Shown: in pieces, positions 26,265 through 36,212 of the stretch
Layout of the letters: each line of letters opens with the position of its first letter
Numbering within the stretch: position 1 is the first letter of the stretch
NCBI RefSeq assembly: GCF_020164455.1
Contig: NZ_JAIQWW010000002.1
Coordinates: forward strand, 62,001-126,000
DNA length: 64,000 nt
Direction: 5' to 3'
From: Phyllobacterium chamaecytisi
GTDB lineage: Bacteria > Pseudomonadota > Alphaproteobacteria > Rhizobiales > Rhizobiaceae
Position numbers and translations under genes: made by a program
The notes under the pieces: model-generated
What the model was told of the DNA's origin: nothing
Seen by the model: the letters and a program-made list of their open reading frames with translations, nothing else
The model's database searches: none

Positions 26265-27209
26265 ATGTTCCCGCCTGTCCCAAACCCGACGACCCAGCCT
26301 ACACCCCCGAAATTCGGCGATCAGGATTTGATCCGCCGGTCGGCGTCAAACGTGACGCCGCCCGCGCAACGGCAGACGGAGGTGGCAAAGCTCATCGATG
26401 TCTCCAAGTGCATCGGCTGCAAAGCCTGCCAGTCGGCCTGTATCGAGTGGAACGACACGCACCCGGAAATCGGAATCAACACCGGCGTCTACGATAACCC
26501 GCATGATCTGACGCCGGACATGTTTACGCTGATGCGGTTCACCGAGTGGGAAAACCCGGAAACGAACAATCTCGAGTGGCTCATCCGCAAGGATGGTTGC
26601 ATGCATTGCGAGGATCCGGGCTGCCTCAAGGCTTGCCCGGCGCCGGGTGCGATCGTGCAATATTCGAATGGCATTGTCGATTTCATCCACGAGAACTGTA
26701 TTGGCTGCGGCTATTGCATCAAGGGATGCCCGTTCAATATTCCGCGCATCTCACAGGTCACTCATACCGCCTACAAATGCACGCTCTGCTCCGACCGCAT
26801 CGCCGTCGGGCAGGGACCGGCCTGTGCCAAGGCATGTCCGACGCAAGCGATTGTGTTTGGTACCAAGGATGAGATGAAGGAGCACGCGGCAGGACGCATC
26901 ACCGACTTGAAATCGCGCGGTTTCGCCAATGCGGGACTCTACGATCCGCAGGGCGTTGGTGGCACGCATGTCATGTATGTGTTGCATCATGCGGACAAGC
27001 CGGAGATTTATGCCGGCCTGCCGAACAATCCGCGTATCAGCCCGATCGTCGAGGCCTGGAAGGGTGTCACGAAATATGCCGGGCTCGCGGTGATTGGGTT
27101 TGCTGCGGCAGCCGGGTTCATGCACTATCTGGTTGCCGGTCCGAACCGGGTTTCCGAAGAGGATGAAGAGGCGGCTGAAAAGCTGACCGGAGAGGAACCT
27201 CGCCCATGA
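26265..27209 (+). CDS. fdnH: Formate dehydrogenase-N beta (iron-sulfur) subunit
   Basis: 314-residue electron-transfer subunit with four ferredoxin-type cysteine clusters: [11 protein letters not shown] near residue 50, [13 protein letters not shown] near 112, [11 protein letters not shown] near 145 and [20 protein letters not shown] near 175. A C-terminal membrane anchor ([20 protein letters not shown]) fixes it to the outer face of the inner membrane. It passes electrons from FdnG to the cytochrome b subunit. AGGAGG overlapping the fdnG stop serves as its ribosome site; the fdnI start overlaps its stop. Confidence 0.96.
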   Translation: MFPPVPNPTTQPTPPKFGDQDLIRRSASNVTPPAQRQTEVAKLIDVSKCIGCKACQSACIEWNDTHPEIGINTGVYDNPHDLTPDMFTLMRFTEWENPETNNLEWLIRKDGCMHCEDPGCLKACPAPGAIVQYSNGIVDFIHENCIGCGYCIKGCPFNIPRISQVTHTAYKCTLCSDRIAVGQGPACAKACPTQAIVFGTKDEMKEHAAGRITDLKSRGFANAGLYDPQGVGGTHVMYVLHHADKPEIYAGLPNNPRISPIVEAWKGVTKYAGLAVIGFAAAAGFMHYLVAGPNRVSEEDEEAAEKLTGEEPRP

Positions 27210-27901
27210 GCACGGATTATGACGTGGAGAAGGGCGATAGCGTTCATCCGGGCAAGCCCGTTACCGTCGACCGCTACACGGCGGGTGCGCGCGTCAATCA
27301 TTGGATCACGGCAATCAGTCTTGTGCTCCTGGCGTTGTCCGGACTTGCCTTGTTCCATCCCCGCCTCTTTTTCCTGACGGGGCTCTTTGGCGGCGGCCCG
27401 TTGACGCGGATCATTCATCCGTGGATCGGCGTTCTTCTGTTTTTCAGCTTTTTCGGACTGTTTCTCCGCTTCTGGAAAGCCAATCTCTGGAAGCGTGAGG
27501 ATGGCACCTGGCTCGCGCGCATTCGGGATGTGCTGACGGGACATGAAGAACGGCTGCCGGAGGTCGGTAAATACAATGCCGGACAGAAATTTGTCTTCTG
27601 GTCGATGTCGGCTCTGATCATCGTTCTGATTACAACGGGTTTGATAATCTGGGATCAGTATTTCTCCGTGTTCACCACAATCGAGCAGAAACGATGGGCC
27701 GTGCTCGTCCACGCGATTGCGGCTGTTTGTGCGATCAGTGTCTGGATTATCCATGTCTATGCAGCGATCTGGGTGCGCGGTACAATAAGGGCTATGACCC
27801 GTGGTTCTGTAACTGGCGGCTGGGCGTGGAGGCATCACCGCAAATGGTTACGTGAGCTGGTCGGCAAAGCGTCAAAAGGCAAATCGACGCCCGCCGAATA
27901 A
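27206..27901 (+). CDS. fdnI: Formate dehydrogenase-N gamma subunit, cytochrome b556
   Basis: 231-residue integral membrane di-haem cytochrome b with four hydrophobic helices. Candidate haem-ligand histidines lie in [10 protein letters not shown] (helix 1), RIIHPWIGV (helix 2) and [24 protein letters not shown] (helix 4), as in FdnI/FdoI. It delivers formate-derived electrons to the quinone pool. It starts by ATGA overlap with fdnH and is followed by fdhE after 52 bases. Confidence 0.95.
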   Translation: MSTDYDVEKGDSVHPGKPVTVDRYTAGARVNHWITAISLVLLALSGLALFHPRLFFLTGLFGGGPLTRIIHPWIGVLLFFSFFGLFLRFWKANLWKREDGTWLARIRDVLTGHEERLPEVGKYNAGQKFVFWSMSALIIVLITTGLIIWDQYFSVFTTIEQKRWAVLVHAIAAVCAISVWIIHVYAAIWVRGTIRAMTRGSVTGGWAWRHHRKWLRELVGKASKGKSTPAE

Positions 27902-27953
27902 CAGGGCGTTCAACATCGGTCCACGTGGCCCGGCGGGTTCGTGAGGGAGTTTT

Positions 27954-28871
27954 ATGAGTCGCAAAAGCGCGGTCGTACCGGATCCAACAGCGATTGGGAA
28001 TATTGCGTCACCGCCCTTTGCGCGTCTGCCCGATCCCGCTTCGCTTTTTTCCGCCAGATCGAGGCGTCTGCGCCAGTTGGCTGAAACAAGCGATCTGGCA
28101 CCCTATCTGAATTTTCTTGCCGAACTTGGCCAAGCCCAAAACGATATCCAGTCGGATCTGCCTCTGCCGGAGAGCCCCGATGCGGAAACGATTGCGCGTG
28201 CACGCGAGTTCGAAATGCCGCCGCTCGACCGAAGCCTGATCGGGGGCGACCCGGCGATTGGCACTTTATTCGATCGCCTGTTCGCCGCGGCTGCGACAAT
28301 CGAGAAGCCGGTTGCCGCGGGCAAGGCGCTGGCTCGCGTGACAGCAGCCGATCCTGCCGAACGTCGTGCCATGGCGCAGACCGTATTCTCCAACACATTG
28401 CCCGGCGATGCGATTGCCGAGCATGTTTTTGTATGGGCGGGGCTACAGGTATATTTCGCCCGCCTTGCATCCGTTCTTGATGTGGCCGCGCTGGCGCCGG
28501 TCGCCGATGGCGTTTGTCCCGTCTGTGGTGGCGCACCGATGTCGTCAATGGTCGTCGGCTGGCCCGGTTCGCACGGCGCACGGTTTTGCTCATGTTCACT
28601 GTGCGGCACGCTCTGGCACTATGTCCGGGTCAAATGCGTGCTTTGCGGTTCCACCAAGGGCATCGGTTATCAGGAGATTGACGGACAAGGCGGGATCGTC
28701 AAGGCCGAGACCTGCGATGAATGCCATGGCTGGTCGAAGATACTGTATCAGGACAAGGAGCCCGCGGCGGATCCCCTTGCCGATGACGTGGCGAGCCTCG
28801 ACCTCGATCTCCTCATGCGGGATGGGCCTTACCACCGCGGCGGGTTTTCTCCGCTGTTAGCCGGCTTTTAG
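27954..28871 (+). CDS. fdhE: Formate dehydrogenase accessory protein FdhE
   Basis: 305-residue cytoplasmic maturation factor for respiratory formate dehydrogenases. The C-terminal half holds rubredoxin-like CXXC pairs: CPVCGG near residue 185, CSLCGT and CVLCGS near 215-230 and CDECHG near 250. FdhE is needed for activation of the exported catalytic subunit. The ribosome site is GGGAG. It follows the structural genes, with selA 8 bases later. Confidence 0.94.
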   Translation: MSRKSAVVPDPTAIGNIASPPFARLPDPASLFSARSRRLRQLAETSDLAPYLNFLAELGQAQNDIQSDLPLPESPDAETIARAREFEMPPLDRSLIGGDPAIGTLFDRLFAAAATIEKPVAAGKALARVTAADPAERRAMAQTVFSNTLPGDAIAEHVFVWAGLQVYFARLASVLDVAALAPVADGVCPVCGGAPMSSMVVGWPGSHGARFCSCSLCGTLWHYVRVKCVLCGSTKGIGYQEIDGQGGIVKAETCDECHGWSKILYQDKEPAADPLADDVASLDLDLLMRDGPYHRGGFSPLLAGF

Positions 28872-28879
28872 GGGGTGAA

Positions 28880-30331
28880 ATGGACAGCAATGCCAGCTTG
28901 CGCCGCCTTCCTTCGGTAGATCAGCTTCTGAAGTCGCCAGCCGCCGCTGGCATCATCGAGCGTTTTGGACGTCCGGCCCTCACTGAAGCCTTGCGGAGTG
29001 CATTGGCGCAGACACGTGATGACGTGCGCAATGGCAATAATGCTCCCTCCGGGGAAACCATCATGACGGTCGCGCTGGCCAGCCTCGAGGCGGCTGACAA
29101 GTCATCGCTCCGGCCACTGTTCAATTTGACGGGTACGGTACTGCACACGAATCTCGGTCGTGCGTTGCTTGCGCAAGCGGCAATCGAGGCTGCAACGGCG
29201 GCCATGCGCGAGGCCGTTGCCCTCGAGTTCGATCTCGAGAGTGGCAAGCGCGGCGAACGCGATGATCATCTGCGTTCCCTGATCTGCGAACTCACCGGGG
29301 CGGAAGAGGCAACGATCGTCAACAACAATGCGGCGGCTGTGCTTCTGGTCCTGAACAGTCTGGCGGCGGGCAGGGAAGCCATCGTCTCGCGCGGTGAGCT
29401 GATCGAAATCGGCGGGGCGTTCCGCATGCCGGATATCATGGCACGCGCCGGTACGCGTCTTATCGAGGTCGGTACCACGAACCGCACCCATGCCCGGGAT
29501 TATCGCGATGCAATCGGTCCCGATACGGGTCTGATACTGAAAGTCCATACCTCAAACTATCGCGTCGAAGGCTTCACCAAGGAGGTGGGTGCGCGCGAAC
29601 TGGCTGACATCGCCCGCAGCAAAGACATTCCGCTGGTCAATGACCTCGGTTCCGGTACCCTGACGGATCTCACGCGTTTCGGGCTTGCGCACGAGCCGAC
29701 CGTGCGTGAAGCGATCGCTGAAGGTGCGGACATTGTGACCTTTTCCGGTGACAAGCTGCTGGGCGGCCCGCAGGCCGGGTTCATCGTCGGACGCAAGTCC
29801 CTCATCGAGACGATCAACAAGAACCCGATGAAACGGGCGCTGCGTGTCGACAAAATCCGCCTCGCGGCGCTCTTTGCCACATTGCAGCTCTATCGCGATC
29901 CGGATCGCCTGAGCGAGCGCTTGCCCACCATGCGGCTGCTTACCCGTTCGCGGGGCGCCATCGACGCGCAAGCGAAGCGATTGGCGCCCATAGTGCAGCG
30001 TGCGCTGAAAGGCGCTTTCACCGTTGCCGTTATTACGTGCGAAAGCCAGATCGGCTCCGGCGCCTTGCCGCTTTCCACCGTGCCGAGCGCTGGCTTGGCG
30101 CTGACGCCGGTCAAGAGCAGTGGAAGCATGCTCGCTGAACTCGCAGCTGCACTCAGGCGACTTCCGATGCCAGTCATCGGCCGTATCGAGCGCGGAGCGC
30201 TGGTGCTGGACCTGCGCTGTCTTGAGGACGAGGCCGGTTTTGCGGCCAATTTTTCCGGCATCGCAAATTTTGATACGGGCAAGAGGAGTGCAGCGGCGGG
30301 GCCGGAAATCGACGAGGTGGGCAAGCCATGA
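28880..30331 (+). CDS. selA: L-seryl-tRNA(Sec) selenium transferase SelA
   Basis: 483-residue PLP enzyme of the fold-type I group that converts seryl-tRNA(Sec) to selenocysteyl-tRNA(Sec) with selenophosphate from SelD. The N-terminal tRNA-binding segment begins [11 protein letters not shown], the substrate-loop region [14 protein letters not shown] is conserved, and the PLP lysine is K292 in [13 protein letters not shown]. The stop overlaps the selB start by four bases (ATGA). Length and motifs are normal for bacterial SelA. Confidence 0.96.
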   Translation: MDSNASLRRLPSVDQLLKSPAAAGIIERFGRPALTEALRSALAQTRDDVRNGNNAPSGETIMTVALASLEAADKSSLRPLFNLTGTVLHTNLGRALLAQAAIEAATAAMREAVALEFDLESGKRGERDDHLRSLICELTGAEEATIVNNNAAAVLLVLNSLAAGREAIVSRGELIEIGGAFRMPDIMARAGTRLIEVGTTNRTHARDYRDAIGPDTGLILKVHTSNYRVEGFTKEVGARELADIARSKDIPLVNDLGSGTLTDLTRFGLAHEPTVREAIAEGADIVTFSGDKLLGGPQAGFIVGRKSLIETINKNPMKRALRVDKIRLAALFATLQLYRDPDRLSERLPTMRLLTRSRGAIDAQAKRLAPIVQRALKGAFTVAVITCESQIGSGALPLSTVPSAGLALTPVKSSGSMLAELAAALRRLPMPVIGRIERGALVLDLRCLEDEAGFAANFSGIANFDTGKRSAAAGPEIDEVGKP

Positions 30332-32412
30332 TCGTCGGAACCGCCGGGCATATCGATCACGGCAAGACATCGCTGGTCAAGGCGTTGACCAACGTCGACA
30401 CCGATCGGCTGAAAGAGGAAAAGGCCCGCGGTATTTCGATCGATCTCGGCTTTGCCTATATGCTTGTAGAAGGGGCAGAGATACTTGGCTTTGTCGATGT
30501 GCCGGGGCACGAGAAGTTCATCCACACCATGCTTGCCGGGGCCAGCGGCATCGATTTTGCCCTGCTGGTCGTTGCCGCCGATGACGGAGTAATGCCGCAA
30601 ACACATGAACACCTCGCCATCATCGACCTCCTCGGTATCGAACGCGGTGTCGTTGCTCTTACGAAGGCCGATCTGGTGCAGGAAGAACGGCTCGTCGAGG
30701 TGGAAACCGCGATACGAAATGAACTTGCGGCCACGGCGCTTAGCGATGCTCCGATCATTGCCGTTTCAACGATTTCGGGTCAAGGCATCCCGGCGTTGCG
30801 CGATGAAATCGTTGATGCCGCCCGGAAGTTCGCCCGCCGCCGGGCAACTGGCCGCTTCCGGCTGGCAGTCGACCGTTCATTCACAATCCAGGGGGCGGGC
30901 ACCGTTGTAACCGGAACTGTCCTTTCGGGAACGATCGCCGTCGATGATCATGTGACGGTAAGCCCCTCTGGCCTTTCCGCCCGCATCCGTTCAATCCATG
31001 CACAGAACCGGCCGAGTGAGGTTGGCCGAGCCGGTGATCGATGTGCTCTCAATCTCGTCGGCGCAGACATCACGAAGGCAGCGATCAATCGTGGCGACGT
31101 GGTGCTTGATGCCAGCCTGCATGCGCCGACGAGCCGGATTGACGCGACATTGCGTGTGCTTGGCTCCGAACGCAAGCCGATCGGTCACTGGTTCCCGGTA
31201 CGGCTGCATCATGCGTCGACCGAGGTCGGCGCTCGCATCGCTTTGCTGGCTGATGAGCCAGTAGCCCCCGGGGCACGCACCCGTGTACAACTTGTGCTCG
31301 ACCGGCCGATCGCTACAGCGGTTGGCGATCGTTACGTCATCCGCGATACGTCTGCGCGGCGCACGATTGGTGGCGGCCGCTTCCTGGATTTGCGTGGTCC
31401 GGCCCGCAAACGCCGTACTCCAGAGCGAAGGGCACAGCTCGATGCACACGAATTGACCGAGCCGGATCGAGTGCTGGAGGCATTGCTTGCAGTGCCGCCA
31501 TTTTATCTGGACGTTACGACGTTTGCCCGTGACTGGGCCTTGGCGACGGCAGATGTCAGTGCGTTGGCAGGGCTGACAGGCGCGGTGCAGTTGCCTGTTG
31601 ATGCTTCGGTTGTCGCCATATCGTTTGGGCAGTGGAAGAAATTCCAGCAAGATCTTCTGGACCGGCTCGAAACTTTCCATGCTGACAATCCGGATTTGTT
31701 GGGGATCGGCATTGAACGGCTCCGGACGCAGCTTGAGTTGCGCCTGCCCGTGCCTGCGTTCCGTGCAGCCTTGCATAGTCTTGCCCGCGGCGGGGAGATA
31801 GCGCTTGATGGAGCTTGGGTGCGGCTTTCCGGGCACGAAGTGACGATGGCCCCGGCTGACGAGCGACTGTGGAATGCGATCGAACCGCTACTCGGCGGAG
31901 CCGAACGTTTCCGCCCGCCGCGCGTCCGCGATATTGCCGCGCTGTTTGGCGTGCCGGAGCCGCAGGTGCGCCGGCTGCTGAAGCTGGGCAGCCGCATTGG
32001 CAAAGTACATGAGGTGGCGCACGACCATTTCTTCCTGCGAGGCACGGTTGCAGAAATGGTTGCCATTATTGTTGAGATCAGCACAGCCTCCGATGAGGGC
32101 TGGTTTGCCGCCGCGCAATTTCGCGACCGGGTCGAAAACGGCCGCAAGGTCGCAATCCAGATCCTTGATTTCTTCGATCATCACAGCATCACATTGCGCC
32201 GTGGCGACCTGCGCCGGGTTAACCGGAACCGTCTGGATCTCTTCGCGGATATGGCAGATGGCGCGACCGGCGAAAATACTGTTTCTGGAGGAGAATCGTC
32301 CCCGGTGGGGCGTCCGGACTTCAAATCCGGGAGGGGCCGAGAGACGGTCTTTGGTGGGTTCGACTCCCACTCTCTTCCGCCATCGCCCGGCCACTCGGGA
32401 AGCTCCCGATGA
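30328..32412 (+). CDS. selB: Selenocysteine-specific elongation factor SelB (frame runs through the tRNA-Sec gene)
   Basis: 694-residue GTPase that brings Sec-tRNA to the ribosome and binds the SECIS hairpin. G1 is GHIDHGKTS (residues 6-14), G3 DVPGHEKF and G4 TKAD; EF-Tu-like domains II/III follow, then about four winged-helix repeats in the C-terminal 250 residues. The conserved protein ends near residue 650 (RLDLFADM). From 654 on the frame is the sense strand of the tRNA-Sec gene and remains open to TGA at 32410, adding about 40 non-conserved residues. The next gene starts at this TGA (ATGA), so the long frame may be genuine. Confidence 0.93.
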   Translation: MIVGTAGHIDHGKTSLVKALTNVDTDRLKEEKARGISIDLGFAYMLVEGAEILGFVDVPGHEKFIHTMLAGASGIDFALLVVAADDGVMPQTHEHLAIIDLLGIERGVVALTKADLVQEERLVEVETAIRNELAATALSDAPIIAVSTISGQGIPALRDEIVDAARKFARRRATGRFRLAVDRSFTIQGAGTVVTGTVLSGTIAVDDHVTVSPSGLSARIRSIHAQNRPSEVGRAGDRCALNLVGADITKAAINRGDVVLDASLHAPTSRIDATLRVLGSERKPIGHWFPVRLHHASTEVGARIALLADEPVAPGARTRVQLVLDRPIATAVGDRYVIRDTSARRTIGGGRFLDLRGPARKRRTPERRAQLDAHELTEPDRVLEALLAVPPFYLDVTTFARDWALATADVSALAGLTGAVQLPVDASVVAISFGQWKKFQQDLLDRLETFHADNPDLLGIGIERLRTQLELRLPVPAFRAALHSLARGGEIALDGAWVRLSGHEVTMAPADERLWNAIEPLLGGAERFRPPRVRDIAALFGVPEPQVRRLLKLGSRIGKVHEVAHDHFFLRGTVAEMVAIIVEISTASDEGWFAAAQFRDRVENGRKVAIQILDFFDHHSITLRRGDLRRVNRNRLDLFADMADGATGENTVSGGESSPVGRPDFKSGRGRETVFGGFDSHSLPPSPGHSGSSR
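32287..32382 (+). tRNA. selC: tRNA-Sec (anticodon TCA)
   Basis: A 96-base tRNA with all Sec-type features: an 8-bp acceptor stem (GGAGGAGA with TCTCTTCC, one G-T pair), discriminator G and encoded CCA at 32380-32382, anticodon stem CCGGA/TCCGG with loop CTTCAAA and TCA at 32321-32323, a long variable arm (about 32331-32355) and GGTTCGACTCC in the T arm. It decodes the UGA of fdnG 8.5 kb upstream. It lies wholly within the selB reading frame, on the same strand. Confidence 0.96.
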
Positions 32413-32897
32413 CGACGGTAACCACCTATCTCGAGCGGTTGCAGCAAGCAGCCGACAGGGCGCAATCGGCCGAGACCGCCTGTCGGCGGGAGGCGGCAAC
32501 CCGCATAGCGGTACTCGAGCGCGAACGTGCTTTCGCCTTTCGCCGGATGAATCTGATGCGGTCGGTCGCCGACGCGGCAAAGCCACAAATGGAGGACGAT
32601 AGCGATCCGGCCGAGCGGAGCGGTGAGGAAATCGCCGTCGCGCGTGCCCTTGCGCTGTTGCGGGTCAGGCTTGGCTGGTCGTCGGATAGTGAAACCCGGG
32701 ATGCAACCCTTGCGCATTTCGCATCTGTGGTCATTGCACTTTACCGGGCTTCAGGCGGCGCGGAGATGCCTGACGAAACGTCAGGTATCGATGATGCGCT
32801 TGGACGCTTCGAGGCCTGGTATGAGGAGGCTCACGGCGCTTCGTTCTGGATGCTTTTTGATAATCCGATGCAAGATACGCCGCGCGTCGACTTCTGA
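32409..32897 (+). CDS. Uncharacterised small helical protein at the end of the sel operon
   Basis: 162-residue cytoplasmic protein, no signal or membrane helix. The first half is highly charged and predicted coiled (YLERLQQAADRAQSAETACR, then RIAVLERERAFAFRRMN); the second half is acidic with a C-terminal amphipathic region (ALGRFEAWYEEAHGASFWMLF). Its ATG overlaps the selB stop (ATGA) and follows selC by 27 bases, so it is likely co-expressed with the selenocysteine genes. No family is recognised; a role in Sec insertion or formate dehydrogenase maturation is only a guess from position. Confidence 0.78.
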   Translation: MTTVTTYLERLQQAADRAQSAETACRREAATRIAVLERERAFAFRRMNLMRSVADAAKPQMEDDSDPAERSGEEIAVARALALLRVRLGWSSDSETRDATLAHFASVVIALYRASGGAEMPDETSGIDDALGRFEAWYEEAHGASFWMLFDNPMQDTPRVDF

Positions 32898-32939
32898 GAC
32901 CCCGCTCGTAAACTCTACTGCGACGGACATCTGACGCGA

Positions 32940-33002
32940 TTTTCTGCGCTTCCGGTGCTCACGTACTTTATGTACGCTGCGCGCCGGTTCTCGAAAACCA
33001 CG
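32940..33002. repeat. Palindromic intergenic repeat, copy 1
   Basis: A 63-base unit beginning TTTTCTGCGCTTCCGGTGCT and ending CTCGAAAACCAC. Its centre is a small inverted repeat (CGTAC...GTACG at about 32962-32975) and its ends pair (GGTTTTC-type with GAAAACC). A second copy with the same ends and centre lies at 35277-35340. Flanking GACAT/ATGTC bases extend the palindrome here. It resembles short REP-like elements of rhizobial genomes and may also act as a terminator. Confidence 0.8.
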
Positions 33003-33178
33003 CCATATGTCTCGCCGCAGCGACTTTCCAAACGGGCTCTGAGACAACCAGTCAGAACTGCGTCTGTCATCAAATGACTTGATTGGACAGCGCTTCTTCC
33101 AGGTGCGAAGATCGCCCGTCACATTCATTTTAGGAACCACTGCGCAAGACTTCGTGTTGATCAAGAGGAAGTTCCATC

Positions 33179-34573
33179 ATGGCAACCTGGCAACCCGATC
33201 CCTCATTCTATCCCTCGCCGAGAATGGCCGCCAAGGCGCCGGCAGAAAAGCTGGCCTATGTGGCTGCCTTCGATCCGGATCGCAAGAAACCCGATGCAAT
33301 CGCCGTCGTCGATGTTGATCCGAAATCGCCTTCCTATTCCCGTATCGTCGGCCAGGTCGACATGCCGAATGCGGGAGACGAACTGCACCATTTTGGCTGG
33401 AATGCGTGCTCGTCCTGCCTTTGCCCCAATGCGCCGCACCCTCACATGGAAAGGCGTTATCTCGTCGTGCCGGGCCTGCGATCGTCGAGGCTGCACATCA
33501 TCGATACGAAGCCAGATCCCCGAAATCCGATGATCGTCAAGGTTATCGAGCCCGAAGAAATTGCCGAAAAGGCAGGGTACTCCCGGTTGCATACCATTCA
33601 CTGCGGACCCGAGGGGATTTATGTCAATGCGCTTGGAAACGCCGAGGGCAAGGCGCCCGGTGGCATATTCCTGCTCGATCCCGAAAGTTTCAATGTGCTT
33701 GGCCAATGGGAGATGGATCGCGGGCCGCAAAAGCTCGCCTATGATTTCTGGTGGCACCTCGGCCACGACACGATGATCACAAGTGAATGGGGAACGCCCG
33801 ATACATTCGAGGACGGGCTCGTCCCGGAGATTCTGCTCGGCAGCAAATATGGACGCAGACTGCACTTCTGGGACCTCCACAAGCGTAAGCATCTGCAGGA
33901 GATCGATTTCGGCGACGAGCACCAGCTGGTGTTTGAACTCCGCCCGGCGCATGATCCCACCAAGGCCTATGGTTTCGTTGGCTGCGTCATCAGTCTGAAG
34001 GACCTCTCGGCGTCGATCTGGACGTGGTACCGCGATGGCAACAAGTGGGCCGTCAAAAAGATCATCGAAATTCCTGCCGAGCCTGCCGATGCCTCACTGC
34101 TGCCGCCTGTGCTGCAAGGCTTCCAGGCGGTTGCCCCACTCGTCACCGATATCGATCTGTCGATGGATGACCGGTTCCTTTATGTTTCATGCTGGGGTAC
34201 GGGCGATATGATTCAATATGACGTATCGGATCCTTTCCATCCGAAAGAAACCGGCCGGGTCAGGATCGGCGGTATCGTTTCCCGGGCTACCCACCCGAAA
34301 GCCAACAATCGCGCGCTCAATGGCGGGCCACAAATGGTTGAAATCAGCCGGGACGGAAAGCGCGTCTATTTCACCAACTCGCTCTATGGCGCCATCGATC
34401 CGCAGTTCTATCCGGACGGCATCGATGGCTGGATGGTGAAGCTTGACGTCGGGGAGAACGGCGGGATCACATTCGACGAGAATTTCTTCGTTGACTGGCC
34501 GAAAGGTCATCGCCCGCATCAGGTGCGGCTGGAAGGAGGCGACTGCTCATCGGACTCGTATTGCTATCCTTGA
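33179..34573 (+). CDS. Selenium-binding protein 1 / methanethiol oxidase family (SELENBP1, SBP56)
   Basis: 464-residue beta-propeller-type protein. Conserved features include HHFGWNACSSC (about residues 70-80) with the Cys used for metal/selenium binding, many propeller His (PHPHMERRYLVVPGL, RPHQVRLEGGDC) and the C-terminal CSSDSYCYP. Bacterial members (MtoX) oxidise methanethiol to formaldehyde, hydrogen sulfide and peroxide using copper. No signal peptide is evident, unlike many MtoX proteins. It is followed after 35 bases by a membrane protein gene, and the pair sits between two palindromic repeats. Selenium use itself is not implied. Confidence 0.92.
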   Translation: MATWQPDPSFYPSPRMAAKAPAEKLAYVAAFDPDRKKPDAIAVVDVDPKSPSYSRIVGQVDMPNAGDELHHFGWNACSSCLCPNAPHPHMERRYLVVPGLRSSRLHIIDTKPDPRNPMIVKVIEPEEIAEKAGYSRLHTIHCGPEGIYVNALGNAEGKAPGGIFLLDPESFNVLGQWEMDRGPQKLAYDFWWHLGHDTMITSEWGTPDTFEDGLVPEILLGSKYGRRLHFWDLHKRKHLQEIDFGDEHQLVFELRPAHDPTKAYGFVGCVISLKDLSASIWTWYRDGNKWAVKKIIEIPAEPADASLLPPVLQGFQAVAPLVTDIDLSMDDRFLYVSCWGTGDMIQYDVSDPFHPKETGRVRIGGIVSRATHPKANNRALNGGPQMVEISRDGKRVYFTNSLYGAIDPQFYPDGIDGWMVKLDVGENGGITFDENFFVDWPKGHRPHQVRLEGGDCSSDSYCYP

Positions 34574-34608
34574 TGAGGCCAGCATCCGCAAAGCGAATGG
34601 CCGCGTAA

Positions 34609-35235
34609 ATGACATCCGTGTCACCTTGGCTGGTGCTTGCTGGCCTTGGCGTTTTTCACGGTCTCAATCCCGCAATGGGCTGGCTCTTTGCCGTGGCGCT
34701 CGGTCTGCACAGAAGGAGCCGCAAAACAGTTTTCCTGTCGGTATTTCCTATCGCCATAGGGCACGCGATTTCAATCGCTGTCGTTGCATTTTTGGCCGTG
34801 TTGCTCGGCCTCATCATCGATCAACGCGTTCTCGAAATCATCGCGGGCGGGGTGTTGCTCGCATGGGCTGTCTACTACGCCACATATGGCCATCGCCACC
34901 GTGTCAGGGTCGGCATGACCACCGGAATGACAGGGCTTGGGTTGTGGTCATTCCTGATGGCAACCGCGCATGGGGCAGGCCTCATGCTGGTGCCGGTTGT
35001 CATCCCGCTTTGCCTCTCGGCCAGCCCCGCCAAAGAGCTGACAGCGGCGGGTTCATTGCCGATAGCCCTGGCAGCTATCGGCACGCACATGGCAGCGATG
35101 CTGGTGGTGATCCTGCTGGTCGCAATCGCTGTTTACGATTGGTTTGGCCTCGCATTCTTGCGCCGCGGATGGATCAACTTTGATGCCATCTGGATCGCGG
35201 CGCTTGCGATCACGGGTGTTGTCCTGATTGTTTGA
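34609..35235 (+). CDS. Multi-span membrane protein, partner of the SELENBP1-family gene
   Basis: 208-residue integral membrane protein with about six hydrophobic helices. The first helix carries FHGLNPAMGWLFAVALG and the second IGHAISIAVV, and a later helix has ATAHGAGLML; intramembrane His residues of this kind occur in metal or small-molecule transporters of the LysE/NicO-like group. The function is unknown. Close spacing to the methanethiol oxidase-type gene suggests one transcript and a shared role, perhaps copper or sulfur-compound transport. Confidence 0.75.
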   Translation: MTSVSPWLVLAGLGVFHGLNPAMGWLFAVALGLHRRSRKTVFLSVFPIAIGHAISIAVVAFLAVLLGLIIDQRVLEIIAGGVLLAWAVYYATYGHRHRVRVGMTTGMTGLGLWSFLMATAHGAGLMLVPVVIPLCLSASPAKELTAAGSLPIALAAIGTHMAAMLVVILLVAIAVYDWFGLAFLRRGWINFDAIWIAALAITGVVLIV

Positions 35236-35276
35236 GGGCTATTGGTTTTCACACTCTGACGGTCTGAAAACGGTGT

Positions 35277-35340
35277 TTTTCTGCGCTTCCGGTGCTCACG
35301 TACCTTAAAGTACGTTCCGCTCCGGTGCTCGAAAACCACC
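35277..35340. repeat. Palindromic intergenic repeat, copy 2
   Basis: A 64-base unit that matches the first 27 bases of copy 1 (32940-32966) exactly and shares its CCGGT.CTCGAAAACCAC ending. Only the central loop (ACCTTAAAGT) and a few arm bases differ. It lies between convergent genes (membrane protein on plus, DUF899 on minus), a typical place for such elements. Confidence 0.8.
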
Positions 35341-35412
35341 ATTTTCGTCGCGTCACAGCGCGAATCTCAACAGCCCCCATAGGAAGCGTTGTTTATCCAG
35401 AACCAGCTCTGT

Positions 35413-36111
35413 TCAATACTCGAGCTTCGGATACCAATCCTTGCCACGACCTTCGGGCGTTGCATCGAAAATGGTCCACAGTGGCATAGGGTCCGGTGCG
35501 CCGCGCGGGTCCTGCCCGGGATCGGCGGTCGCTACGCCCATTTCCTCGCTCCAGAAGTGGCGAATTGTGCCGTCGCGACGGGTGAAGACGTTGAATGCGG
35601 CTCTATCTTCGTCCTCGGAGCTTACATAGTCGCGAGTATAATCGCCGCTCATGTCGGAATAGAGTTTGAGGCCGTGCCAGCCACGTTCCTTTTTGAAAGC
35701 GGCAAGCCGCTCGATCGGCGAGCGCGCGATCACCGCCAAGGCTATGCGCTGTTCGACATCACGAGCCTCGCCGTCCCAGGCGCTGAGCTGCGAGGTGCAC
35801 ATCGGGCACGGGCGCTTGCGCTGCGGCCCGAACATGTAACTATAAGCCACGAGTGTCTGCTTGCCATTGAACAGATCGGCGAAACTCACAGGGCCGTGCT
35901 CGCTTTCAAATCGATAGTTCCTGGCGACTTCGCCGCCAGGTGGCAACGCCCGGCGTTGCTCGGCAACACGCTCGATATGGCGCCTCAATTCGATCTCTTC
36001 GGCCAACAGCGCATTGCGCGCCTGCCGGTATTCATTGTTTTCGTTCGGAAAGTGCGCCTCGCTCAGCTTCACGAGCTCCGCTGCGGGTGTCAGTGGATGG
36101 GTGGTGTTCAT
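35413..36111 (-). CDS. DUF899 family thioredoxin-like protein
   Basis: 232-residue cytoplasmic protein of the DUF899 group. The family-typical parts are visible: N-terminal helical region (NALLAEEIELRRHIERVAEQRRALPPGG), then YRFESEHGPVSFADLFNGKQTLVAYSYMFGP and CPMCTSQLSAWDG near residues 105-117, where the CXXC gives the thioredoxin-like site, and a DPRGAPDPMPLW ending. The biochemical role is not established. A perfect 16-bp palindrome lies about 85 bases upstream and may regulate it. Confidence 0.88.
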   Translation of the reverse strand: MNTTHPLTPAAELVKLSEAHFPNENNEYRQARNALLAEEIELRRHIERVAEQRRALPPGGEVARNYRFESEHGPVSFADLFNGKQTLVAYSYMFGPQRKRPCPMCTSQLSAWDGEARDVEQRIALAVIARSPIERLAAFKKERGWHGLKLYSDMSGDYTRDYVSSEDEDRAAFNVFTRRDGTIRHFWSEEMGVATADPGQDPRGAPDPMPLWTIFDATPEGRGKDWYPKLEY

Positions 36112-36196
36112 GATCGATCCTTTGGGTGGTTGTGTATTCGATCCGGCGGCCCAGTCGCAGGGATGAGCCTGCCATAGCGAAGTCTATGGCATTATA

Positions 36197-36212
36197 ACGT
36201 TGATATCAACGT
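36197..36212. promoter_or_regulatory. Perfect 16-bp palindrome upstream of the DUF899 gene
   Basis: ACGTTGATATCAACGT is fully self-complementary and flanked by AT-rich bases (TTATA before, ATCATATTG after), 86 bases before the minus-strand DUF899 start. It looks like an operator for a dimeric repressor such as an ArsR- or TetR-type protein; no such regulator gene is adjacent. Confidence 0.5.

Noticed and set aside
32409-32412. Ending selB at a conserved position before selC
   Set aside because: No stop codon exists there in the frame, so the coding region must be reported through to 32412, although the extra tail may not be functional.
36197-36212. TTGATATCAA as an FNR/FixK box
   Set aside because: The FNR pattern needs TTGAT-N4-ATCAA; here the halves directly touch without the four-base spacer.
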